A program made the position numbers and the translations under genes. A DNA stretch of 64,000 bases from Ideonella oryzae (GTDB lineage Bacteria; Pseudomonadota; Gammaproteobacteria; Burkholderiales; Burkholderiaceae_C). Shown piece by piece: positions 56,063 through 63,514 of this stretch. Positions within the stretch are counted from its first letter, which is position 1. Every line of letters starts with the position of its first letter. Location: positions 62,001 through 126,000 of the forward strand of contig NZ_JAMXMC010000002.1 in assembly GCF_024055665.1 (NCBI RefSeq), written 5' to 3'. The notes under the pieces were generated by a model. That model saw only the letters and a list, made by a program, of their open reading frames with translations, did no database searches and was not told the origin of the DNA.

Positions 56063-57002
56063 TGCCCGCGACGGCGGCCTGGTGCTGATCGTCGACGACG
56101 TGCCCGACAACCTGGCGGTGCTGCACGACGCGCTGGACGAATCCGGCTACACGGTGCTGGTGGCCACGCATGGCGAGGCCGCGCTGCAGCGCGCGGCCCA
56201 GGCCCAGCCCGATGTCATCCTGCTGGATGCGGTGATGCCAGGGCTCGATGGCTTCGAGGTGGCCCGCCGGCTCAAGGCCGATCCGGTCACGGCCGGCATC
56301 CCGATCATCTTCATGACCGGCCTGACCGAGACCGACGCCGTGGTGGAGGCCTTCGCCGCGGGCGGGGCTGACTACGTGACCAAGCCCCTGCGCCCGCGCG
56401 AGGTGTTGGCCCGACTGGCCACCCATCTGCGCACCGCGCGCGACCAGCGCCAGGCCCGCAACGCGCTGGACGCCTTCGGCCATGCCACGCTGGTGGTGCG
56501 CGAGCGCGACGGCCGCCGCCTCTGGCAGACGGCGCTGGCGCGGCGGCTGATGGCCGAGGTCTTCCCGGAGATTCCCGAGCTGCTGCTGCCGGCCGAGGTC
56601 TCGGCCTGGCTGGCCCGCGAGGGTGAGCGTAGGCGCGCCGGGGGCGAGGCGACGGCGCTGCAGATCACCCGTGGCGACCGGCGCCTGGGTTTCGATCTGC
56701 ACCCGATGCCGGGGGACCAAGGCAGCGAACGCGAATGGCTGTTGGTGCTGCGCGAGACCTCGGAAGCCGCGCTGACCCAGGCCCTGATGCAGGCCCTGCC
56801 GCTGACCGCCCGGGAGGCCGAGGTGCTGCACTGGGTCATCCAGGGCAAGACCAACCGCGACATCGGCGAGATCCTGGGCACCAGCCCCCGCACGGTGCAC
56901 AAGCACCTGGAGCACGTCTTCGAGAAGCTGGGGGTGGAGACGCGCACGGCCGCCGCGGCCCTGGCCCTGGGCAAGCTGCGCCGGGGCGGCGAAGGCACCT
57001 GA
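56040..57002 (+). CDS. response regulator, receiver plus LuxR-type DNA-binding domain
   Basis: A 320-residue regulator. The receiver (about 12-132) has Asp19/Asp20, phosphoacceptor Asp63 (VILLDAVMPGLDGF) and Lys in DYVTKPLRP. A middle region (about 135-240) resembles a short PAS-like or linker domain. The C-terminal LuxR helix-turn-helix reads LTAREAEVLHWVIQGKTNRDIGEILGTSPRTVHKHLEHVFEKL (key segments TAREAEVLHW, SPRTVHKHL). ATG 56040 overlaps the kinase by 23 bp, so it is the cognate output. Control of the adjacent urt genes is plausible but not shown. Confidence 0.9.
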   Translation: MNPDLIADARDGGLVLIVDDVPDNLAVLHDALDESGYTVLVATHGEAALQRAAQAQPDVILLDAVMPGLDGFEVARRLKADPVTAGIPIIFMTGLTETDAVVEAFAAGGADYVTKPLRPREVLARLATHLRTARDQRQARNALDAFGHATLVVRERDGRRLWQTALARRLMAEVFPEIPELLLPAEVSAWLAREGERRRAGGEATALQITRGDRRLGFDLHPMPGDQGSEREWLLVLRETSEAALTQALMQALPLTAREAEVLHWVIQGKTNRDIGEILGTSPRTVHKHLEHVFEKLGVETRTAAAALALGKLRRGGEGT

Positions 57003-57023
57003 AGACGGCGGCGCCCGTCCTGC

Positions 57024-57611
57024 TCAGGCGAAGCGGCGTGCCTCGGTGGGCAGAGGCGTCACCATGCGCCGCTGCCGGGCTTCCAGCACCCGCTGCACCA
57101 GCTTGCAGACCAGGCGGGCCTGGTTCTCGTCGATCTCGGCACCCTCGACCACCGACTTGCGAAAGCGCAGCCGGCAGACCTGGCCGCTAGTCGTGACGAA
57201 GCCCAGCACCAGGGTGCGGGCCATCAGCCCGTAGCCGGCGGCAAACAGCAGGCCCAGAAGGGCCACACCCACGCCCAGCAACTGGTTGGACGGCTCCACC
57301 ATCAGCGGGGCGGCCACCAGGCCGAACAGCAGGGCGATGGCCACGACCATGCCCCAGGGCCGCTCGTGCCCATAGTGGCTGGAGGCGATGCTCTCCAGCG
57401 GCACGAGCATGCCCCATTGCCCCCACATCGACGATTGCGTGAGTTCCAGGCGCTCGATGCCGATGGCCAGCCGCACGGTCGGGGCCAGCCGGTGCCGAAA
57501 CAGCCAACGCGACAGCAGACCGCTGCGCCGGCCCACGATGTGCACGTAATGGCCTTCGTCATCGACGGGGCGCTGGCCGCACCGCCAAGACTTGATGACA
57601 TACACCCCCAC
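57024..57611 (-). CDS. conserved two-span membrane protein of unknown function
   Basis: A 195-residue protein starting at GTG 57611 behind AAGGGG with 5-nt spacing. The N-terminal soluble part (YVHIVGRRSGLLSRWLFRH, then VRLAIGIERLELTQSSMWGQ and MLVPLESIASSHYGHERPW) looks like a PH-type beta domain. Two adjacent hydrophobic segments (about 87-105 and 112-133) follow, and the C-terminal part contains VTTSGQVCRLRFRKSVVEGAEIDE with a terminal helix QARLVCKLVQRVLEARQ. I recall similar proteins as uncharacterised in Burkholderiales. It lies between the response regulator and urtA, on the opposite strand and divergent from urt. Confidence 0.75.
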   Translation of the reverse strand: MGVYVIKSWRCGQRPVDDEGHYVHIVGRRSGLLSRWLFRHRLAPTVRLAIGIERLELTQSSMWGQWGMLVPLESIASSHYGHERPWGMVVAIALLFGLVAAPLMVEPSNQLLGVGVALLGLLFAAGYGLMARTLVLGFVTTSGQVCRLRFRKSVVEGAEIDENQARLVCKLVQRVLEARQRRMVTPLPTEARRFA

Positions 57612-57643
57612 GACGACCCCTTGTTGTGCCTTGTGTTGTGTTC

Positions 57644-57658
57644 TGGCAGCCCAGTGGC
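57644..57658 (+). promoter_or_regulatory. sigma-54-like -24/-12 element upstream of urtA
   Basis: TGGCAG, 5 bp, TGGC: the invariant GG and GC are spaced by exactly 10 bp as in TGGCAC-N5-TTGC, with one mismatch in each half. It lies about 155 bp before the urtA ATG, in the 201-bp region divergent from the small membrane-protein gene. Confidence 0.45.
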
Positions 57659-57812
57659 GTTGATTGTGGCAGAGGCGGGCGCCGGCGCCCGGCTACGCAG
57701 GATGGCGTATTGGTGCGCATGGACAGCGCTCCTAACCTTGCGTCAGCCCGTCAGGCACGGGACAACGCCTCGGCAAGAGGCTCGACAACCCCTCGGTTTG
57801 GAGCACCCACCC

Positions 57813-59078
57813 ATGAAGATTTCCCGCCGTTCCGTCACCGCCCTGGCCGCTGCGGCCTGCGCGCTCGGCTTCTCCTCGCTGGCCCAGGCGGCCGACACCA
57901 TCAAGGTCGGCGTTCTGCACTCGCTGTCGGGCACGATGGCAATCTCCGAGACCGTGCTGAAGGACGTGGCCCTGATGACGATCGACGAGATCAATGCCAA
58001 GGGCGGCGTGCTGGGCAAGAAGCTCGAGCCGGTGGTCGTGGACCCGGCTTCGAACTGGCCGCTGTTCGCCGAGAAGGCCAAGCAGCTGATCGACCAGGAC
58101 AAGGTCGCCGTCACCTTCGGCTGCTGGACCTCGGTGTCGCGCAAGTCGGTGCTGCCGGTCTTCGAAGAGAAGAACTCGCTGCTGTTCTACCCAGTGCAGT
58201 ACGAGGGTGAAGAGCTGAGCAAGAACGTGTTCTACACCGGTGCCGCGCCCAACCAGCAGGCCATTCCCGCGGTGGAATACCTGATGAGCAAGGACGGCGG
58301 CTCGGCCAAGCGCTTCGTGCTGCTGGGCACCGACTACGTCTACCCCCGCACCACCAACAAGATCCTGCGCGCCTTCCTGCACAGCAAGGGTGTGGCCGAC
58401 GCCGACATCATGGAGGAGTACACCCCCTTCGGCCACGCCGACTACCAGTCCATCATCGCCAAGATCAAGAAGTTCGCTGGCGAAGGCAAGAAGACCGCGG
58501 TGGTCTCGACCATCAACGGCGACTCCAACGTGCCCTTCTACAAAGAACTGGGCAACCAGGGCCTGAAGGCGACCGACGTGCCGGTGGTGGCCTTCTCGGT
58601 GGGTGAGGAAGAGCTGCGCGGTGTGGACACCAAGCCGCTGGTGGGCCACCTGGCCGCCTGGAACTACTTCATGTCCATCAAGAACCCGACCAACGCCGCC
58701 TTCATCAAGCAGTGGTCCGAGTACGCCAAGGCCAAGAAGATCCCGGGCCAGATGGACAAGCCGCTGACCAATGACCCGATGGAGGCCACCTACATCGGCA
58801 TCCATATGTGGGCCCAGGCCGTCGAGAAGGCCAAGTCCACCGACACCGACAAGGTGATCGCGGCGATGGCCGGCCAGACCTTCAAGGGCCCGGATGGCTT
58901 CACCATCGAGATGGACAAGAAGAACCACCACCTGCACAAGCCGGTGTTCATCGGCGAAGTGAAGGCCGATGGCCAGTTCAACGTGGTGTGGAAGACCCCG
59001 GGCCCGATCAAGGCCCAGCCCTGGAGCCCCTACATCCCCGAGAACAAGGGCAAGAAGGACGAGCCCGAGAAGAAGTAA
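57813..59078 (+). CDS. urtA: urea ABC transporter, substrate-binding protein
   Basis: Periplasmic binding protein of the urea uptake system, 421 residues. The signal peptide covers about 1-27 (RRSVTALAAAACALGFSSLAQA), and the mature protein starts ADTIKVGVLHSLSGTMAISET, typical of UrtA. Further family segments are VTFGCWTSVSRKSVLPVFEE, LLFYPVQYEGEE, NGDSNVPFYKELGNQG and the lysine-rich C-terminus. GGAG precedes the ATG. It is first in urtABCDE, with a hairpin between it and urtB that could lower downstream expression. Confidence 0.96.
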   Translation: MKISRRSVTALAAAACALGFSSLAQAADTIKVGVLHSLSGTMAISETVLKDVALMTIDEINAKGGVLGKKLEPVVVDPASNWPLFAEKAKQLIDQDKVAVTFGCWTSVSRKSVLPVFEEKNSLLFYPVQYEGEELSKNVFYTGAAPNQQAIPAVEYLMSKDGGSAKRFVLLGTDYVYPRTTNKILRAFLHSKGVADADIMEEYTPFGHADYQSIIAKIKKFAGEGKKTAVVSTINGDSNVPFYKELGNQGLKATDVPVVAFSVGEEELRGVDTKPLVGHLAAWNYFMSIKNPTNAAFIKQWSEYAKAKKIPGQMDKPLTNDPMEATYIGIHMWAQAVEKAKSTDTDKVIAAMAGQTFKGPDGFTIEMDKKNHHLHKPVFIGEVKADGQFNVVWKTPGPIKAQPWSPYIPENKGKKDEPEKK

Positions 59079-59125
59079 GCAGCGCCGGGCCCGTGCCGCC
59101 TTGGCATGACGGGCCCCCTGCTGAC

Positions 59126-59160
59126 ACGGGCCGGCCGGTGACGGACCGGCCCGTTCTCTT
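59126..59160 (+). terminator. stem-loop between urtA and urtB, probable attenuating terminator
   Basis: A 9-bp perfect stem ACGGGCCGG (59126-59134) / CCGGCCCGT (59146-59154), 11-nt loop, then the T-rich TCTCTTCTT. Partial read-through would give more UrtA than membrane components, the usual stoichiometry for binding-protein operons. Confidence 0.65.
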
Positions 59161-59190
59161 CTTGTCCCCAGCCCCCGAGGAAAGTCTTCC

Positions 59191-60777
59191 ATGCGCTTGT
59201 GCAGAACGCTGCTGCTGGCGGGCCTGACCGCCCTGGCCGCCGCGGCCCACGCCCTCACGCCCGAACAGGCGCGGGCCATCGCCAGCGGCGAGACCGACGA
59301 CCGCATCACGGCCCTGGACCAGGCCGTGGCCCGCGGCGACACCGGCTTGCCGGCCCTGGTCAATGCCCTGCTGGACGATGCCGTCAAGCTCACCCCCAAG
59401 CAGGTCCTGATCGTCCAGGGCGAATCGGTGGTGGACGCCGCCACCGGCGCGCCCGCGACCCTGCCGGAAGACGCCGAGGACGTGGTCAACAACAACCGCA
59501 TGCGCAGTGCGCTGCAGGCGGCCCAGGCGGCAGCCCAGCTGCTCTCGCCCGATCTGGCGGTGCGCCGGGAGGCTGTCGCGGCCCTGGGCAAGCAGACGCT
59601 GGAGATGACCCAGCTGCCCCTGATCGACAAGGCGCTGTCGGCCGAGAAGGACCTCGAGCTGCAGGAGGTGCTGGGCCGCATGAAGGCCTCCATCCTGGTG
59701 GCTGCACCGGACAAGGCCCAGCGGCTGGAGGCCGTGCGCTTGCTGGGCGCCAGTGGTCGCACCCAGGTCAAGAGCTTGCTGCAGGAGCGCCTGGCGCCCG
59801 GCGCCGAGACCGACCCCGAGGTGCGTGGCGCGCTGCTCGCCTCGCTGGACAAGGTGTCGGCCCGGCTGGCCTGGGGCGAGCGCCTGGGCGTGCTGTTCAC
59901 CGGCCTGAGCCTGGGCAGCATCCTGCTGCTGGTGGCCCTGGGCCTGGCCATCACCTACGGCCTGATGGGCGTGATCAACATGGCCCACGGCGAGCTGATG
60001 ATGATCGGCGCCTACGCCACTTACGTGGTGCAGAACCTCTTCAAGACCTACGCGCCCGGCGCGGTGGACTATTACCTGTGGCTGGCGGTGCCGGCCGCCT
60101 TCCTGGCCGCGGCCGTGGTGGGCGCGGTGCTGGAGCGCCTGGTCATCCGCTGGCTCTATGGCCGGCCGCTGGAGACGTTGCTGGCCACCTGGGGCATCTC
60201 GCTGGTGCTGATGCAGGGCGTGCGCAGCCTCTTCGGGGCGCAGAACGTGCCGGTGGAGAACCCGGCCTGGCTGTCCGGCGGCATCGACGTCATGAGCAAC
60301 CTGACGCTGCCCTACAACCGCATCGCCATCATCGCCTTCGCCTTCCTGGTGCTGGGTGGCGTGGCGCTGCTGATCGCCAAGACCCGGCTGGGCCTGTTCG
60401 TGCGGGGCGTGACGCAGAACCGCCGCATGGCGGCCTGCATGGGCGTCAACACCGCCCGCATCGACACCTACGCTTTCAGCCTGGGCGCGGGCATTGCCGG
60501 CTTGGCCGGCTGCGCGCTCAGCCAGGTCGGCAACGTCGGCCCCGATCTGGGCCAGGGCTACATCGTGGACTCGTTCATGGTGGTGGTGCTGGGCGGGGTG
60601 GGTCAGCTGGCCGGCACCGTCTACGCCGCCCTGGGCCTGGGCGTGCTGAACAAGTTCCTGGAGGGCTGGGCGGGTGCCGTGCTCGCCAAGATCATGGTGC
60701 TGGTCGTCATCGTCGTCTTCATCCAGAAGCGGCCGCAAGGGCTGTTCGCGATGAAGGGCCGCAGCGCAGAGGCTTGA
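59191..60777 (+). CDS. urtB: urea ABC transporter, permease UrtB
   Basis: Membrane permease of the branched-chain/urea type, 528 residues, the long form with a soluble extracytoplasmic region. The signal peptide (about 1-20) is followed by a helical domain of about 210 residues (TPEQARAIASGETDDRITAL, VVDAATGAPATLPED) and then about eight membrane spans from LGVLFTGLSLGSILLLVALGLAITYGLMGVINMAHGELMM (key GLMGVINMAHGE). SFMVVVLGGVGQLAGT is the EAA-like loop. It is spaced 7 bp from urtC. Confidence 0.96.
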   Translation: MRLCRTLLLAGLTALAAAAHALTPEQARAIASGETDDRITALDQAVARGDTGLPALVNALLDDAVKLTPKQVLIVQGESVVDAATGAPATLPEDAEDVVNNNRMRSALQAAQAAAQLLSPDLAVRREAVAALGKQTLEMTQLPLIDKALSAEKDLELQEVLGRMKASILVAAPDKAQRLEAVRLLGASGRTQVKSLLQERLAPGAETDPEVRGALLASLDKVSARLAWGERLGVLFTGLSLGSILLLVALGLAITYGLMGVINMAHGELMMIGAYATYVVQNLFKTYAPGAVDYYLWLAVPAAFLAAAVVGAVLERLVIRWLYGRPLETLLATWGISLVLMQGVRSLFGAQNVPVENPAWLSGGIDVMSNLTLPYNRIAIIAFAFLVLGGVALLIAKTRLGLFVRGVTQNRRMAACMGVNTARIDTYAFSLGAGIAGLAGCALSQVGNVGPDLGQGYIVDSFMVVVLGGVGQLAGTVYAALGLGVLNKFLEGWAGAVLAKIMVLVVIVVFIQKRPQGLFAMKGRSAEA

Positions 60778-60784
60778 GAACCGC

Positions 60785-61915
60785 ATGAGCTCCCCCCAAC
60801 TTACCTCTCTTCCCACGCCGCGCCGCGGCCTGCTGCTGGGCACGGCCGGCTGGACGGCGGTGGCCGCCGCCACCGCGCTGGTGGCCGTGCTGGTGCCCGT
60901 GCTGAACCTGCTGGTGCCCGAGGGCAGCCCGCTGCACCTCAGCGACTACGCCGTGGCTCTGGTCGGCAAGATCATGTGCTATGCCATCTGCGCGCTGGCC
61001 ATGGACCTGATCTGGGGCTACACCGGCATCCTCTCGCTGGGTCACGGCGTGTTCTTCGCGCTGGGCGGCTACGCCATGGGCATGTACCTGATGCGCCAGA
61101 TCGGCCGCGACGGCAACTACCAGAGTGATCTGCCGGACTTCATGGTCTTCCTCGACTGGAAGACGCTGCCCTGGCACTGGGCGGTGTCCGACAGCTTCGT
61201 GGCCCAGCTGTTGCTGGTGCTGCTGGTGCCTGGCCTGCTGGCCTTCGTGTTCGGCTTCTTCGCCTTCCGCTCGCGCATCAAGGGCGTGTACTTCAGCATC
61301 ATCACGCAGGCCATGACCTTCGCGGCGATGCTGCTGTTCTTCCGCAACGAGACGGGCTTCGGCGGCAACAACGGCTTCACCGATTTCAAGCGCATCCTGG
61401 GCATCCCCGTCGCCCAGCCCTCCACCCGCATGGTGCTGTTCGTGCTGACCGGCCTGACGCTGATCGGCTTCTACCTGATGGCCCGCTGGATCGTGAACAG
61501 CAAGTTCGGCCGCGTGCTGCAGGCCATTCGCGATGCCGAGAACCGCGTCATGTTCACCGGCTACAACCCGCTGGCCTACAAGCTGGCCATCTGGACCCTG
61601 TCGGCCGTGATGTGCGGCGTGGCCGGAGCGCTTTACGTGCCGCAGGTGGGCATCATCAACCCCAGCGAGATGAGCCCCGCGGCCTCGATCGAGATCGCCA
61701 TCTGGGCGGCCGTGGGCGGACGGGCCAGCCTGATCGGCCCCATCGTCGGCGCCTTCTTCGTCAACGGCGCCAAGAGCTGGTTCACCCAGGTCTTCCCCGA
61801 GTTCTGGCTCTACTTCCTGGGGGCCTTGTTCATCGCCGTCACGCTGTTCCTGCCCAACGGCATCGTGGGCCTGGCCGCCAAACTGAACGGCCGCAAGAAG
61901 GAGGAACGCGCATGA
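60785..61915 (+). CDS. urtC: urea ABC transporter, permease UrtC
   Basis: Second permease of the urea transporter, 376 residues, about ten spans. Typical segments are YAICALAMDLIWGYTGILSLGHGVFFALGGYAMGMYLMR (key WGYTGILSLGHG), GGNNGFTDFKRILG, RDAENRVMFTGYNPLAYKL and the loop AIWAAVGGRASLIGPIVGAF. Its stop overlaps the urtD start by ATGA. Confidence 0.96.
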   Translation: MSSPQLTSLPTPRRGLLLGTAGWTAVAAATALVAVLVPVLNLLVPEGSPLHLSDYAVALVGKIMCYAICALAMDLIWGYTGILSLGHGVFFALGGYAMGMYLMRQIGRDGNYQSDLPDFMVFLDWKTLPWHWAVSDSFVAQLLLVLLVPGLLAFVFGFFAFRSRIKGVYFSIITQAMTFAAMLLFFRNETGFGGNNGFTDFKRILGIPVAQPSTRMVLFVLTGLTLIGFYLMARWIVNSKFGRVLQAIRDAENRVMFTGYNPLAYKLAIWTLSAVMCGVAGALYVPQVGIINPSEMSPAASIEIAIWAAVGGRASLIGPIVGAFFVNGAKSWFTQVFPEFWLYFLGALFIAVTLFLPNGIVGLAAKLNGRKKEERA

Positions 61916-62790
61916 CCCCCGACCTGATGGAGGCCGGCGCCAAGCGCGTGGCCGAACACGAAGCCCTGCTGCAGTCCGCCTCCTCGGGCGACCGCGAGGC
62001 CAGCTTCGGCCGCGTGCTGAACGGGGCCGAGCCGGATTTCGCCCACGGCGTGGCGCTGTACCTGGACGGCATCACCGTGAGCTTCGATGGCTTCCGGGCG
62101 CTCAACAACCTCAGCCTGGCCGTCAACGTGGGCGAGCTGCGCTGCATCATCGGCCCCAATGGCGCGGGCAAGACGACGATGATGGACGTCATCACCGGCA
62201 AGACCCGGCCCGACCTGGGCACGGCGTCCTTCGGCTCCAACATCGACCTGCTGCGCCTGCGCGAGAACGAGATCGCCCAAATCGGCATCGGCCGCAAGTT
62301 CCAGAAGCCCACGGTGTTCGAGGAACTCCCGGTCTTCGAGAACCTGGAGCTGGCGCTCAAGGCCGACCGCCGGGCTCGGGCCGGCCTGTTCGCCCGCCTG
62401 AGTGGCGCCCAGCTGGACCGCATCGCCGAGACCCTGCAGCTCATTCACCTGCTGCCCCAGGCCCAGCGCACCGCCGGCCTGCTGAGCCATGGTCAGAAGC
62501 AGTGGCTGGAGATCGGCATGCTGCTGATGCAGGACCCCAAGCTGCTGCTGCTGGACGAGCCGGTGGCCGGCATGACCGACGAGGAGACCGAGCGCACTGC
62601 CGAGCTCTTCCTCAGCCTGGAAGGCAAGCATTCGCTGGTGGTGGTCGAGCACGACATGAAGTTCGTCGACGAGCTGACCGAGGGCCGCAAGACGGTCACC
62701 GTGCTGCACGAAGGCAGCGTGCTGGCCGAGGGCCTGCTGTCCGAGGTGCAGGCCAATGAGAAGGTCGTCGAGGTCTACCTGGGCCGCTGA
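61912..62790 (+). CDS. urtD: urea ABC transporter, ATP-binding protein UrtD
   Basis: Cytoplasmic ATPase of the urea transporter, 292 residues. An N-terminal extension of about 45 residues precedes the ABC domain: Walker A IIGPNGAGKTTMMDVI, IGRKFQKPTVFEEL, signature SHGQKQWLEIGMLL, Walker B LLLLDEPVAGM and switch His in VEHDMKFV. The GQKQ-type signature is characteristic of UrtD. ATG 61912 overlaps the urtC stop and is preceded by AGGAGG. Confidence 0.96.
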   Translation: MTPDLMEAGAKRVAEHEALLQSASSGDREASFGRVLNGAEPDFAHGVALYLDGITVSFDGFRALNNLSLAVNVGELRCIIGPNGAGKTTMMDVITGKTRPDLGTASFGSNIDLLRLRENEIAQIGIGRKFQKPTVFEELPVFENLELALKADRRARAGLFARLSGAQLDRIAETLQLIHLLPQAQRTAGLLSHGQKQWLEIGMLLMQDPKLLLLDEPVAGMTDEETERTAELFLSLEGKHSLVVVEHDMKFVDELTEGRKTVTVLHEGSVLAEGLLSEVQANEKVVEVYLGR

Positions 62791-62814
62791 GCAGCGCACA
62801 CAAGGAATCACACG

Positions 62815-63507
62815 ATGCTGAAGGTCGAGGGACTGAACCAGTACTACGGTGGCAGCCACATCCTGCGCGGCCTGGACTTCGAGGCCAGGCAGGGCGAGGT
62901 GACCGTGGTGCTGGGCCGCAACGGCGTGGGCAAGACCACGCTGCTCAAGAGCCTGATGGGGGTGGTGCCGATCAAGACCGGCACCATCGGGCTGGATGGC
63001 CAGGACATCACCCACGACACGCCCTATGAGCGGGTCCGCAAGGGCGTGGGCTATGTGCCCCAGGGGCGCGAGATCTTCGGCCGGCTCACGGTGGAGGAGA
63101 ACCTGCGCATGGGCCTGGCCTACAAGCCGGGCGGCACGCCCATCCCGGCCGAGCTCTTCGAGCTGTTTCCCATCCTGAAGCAGTTTCTGCACCGCCGCGG
63201 GGGCGACCTCTCCGGCGGCCAGCAGCAGCAGCTGGCCATCGCCCGCGCCTTGGCGGCCGGGCCCAAGCTGCTGATCCTGGACGAGCCCACCGAGGGCATC
63301 CAGCCCAGCATCATCAAGGACATCGGCCGGGTCATCCGCATGCTGGCCGATCGTGGCGACATGGCCATCGTGCTGGTGGAGCAGTACTACGACTTTGCCG
63401 CGGAGCTGGCCGACCAGTACCTGGTGATGGAACGCGGCGAGATCGTCCAGCGCGGCCGTGGCGCCGACATGGAAGCCGAGGGTGCCCGCCAGCGGATGTC
63501 GATCTGA
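62815..63507 (+). CDS. urtE: urea ABC transporter, ATP-binding protein UrtE
   Basis: Second ATPase of the urea transporter, 230 residues. It starts MLKVEGLNQYYGGSHILRG. Walker A GRNGVGKTTLLKSLMG, signature LSGGQQQQLAIARAL, Walker B LLILDEPTEGIQPS and the closing LVEQYYDFA motif identify LivF-like UrtE. AAGGAA lies upstream of the ATG. It ends the operon; no urease genes follow in the window. Confidence 0.96.
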   Translation: MLKVEGLNQYYGGSHILRGLDFEARQGEVTVVLGRNGVGKTTLLKSLMGVVPIKTGTIGLDGQDITHDTPYERVRKGVGYVPQGREIFGRLTVEENLRMGLAYKPGGTPIPAELFELFPILKQFLHRRGGDLSGGQQQQLAIARALAAGPKLLILDEPTEGIQPSIIKDIGRVIRMLADRGDMAIVLVEQYYDFAAELADQYLVMERGEIVQRGRGADMEAEGARQRMSI

Positions 63508-63514
63508 AGGGCGC

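Noticed and set aside
51482-56110. Very long open frame on the minus strand (about 1540 codons) opposite rdgC, the permease-kinase gene and the start of the regulator
   Set aside because: It is antisense to well-conserved domains and reads as His/Gln/Arg/Gly-rich sequence without any family motif, a common effect of GC-rich codon bias.
57662-57720. Other GG...GC pairs upstream of urtA as sigma-54 promoters
   Set aside because: The doublets around 57667 and 57705 are spaced by 9 bp, not the required 10.
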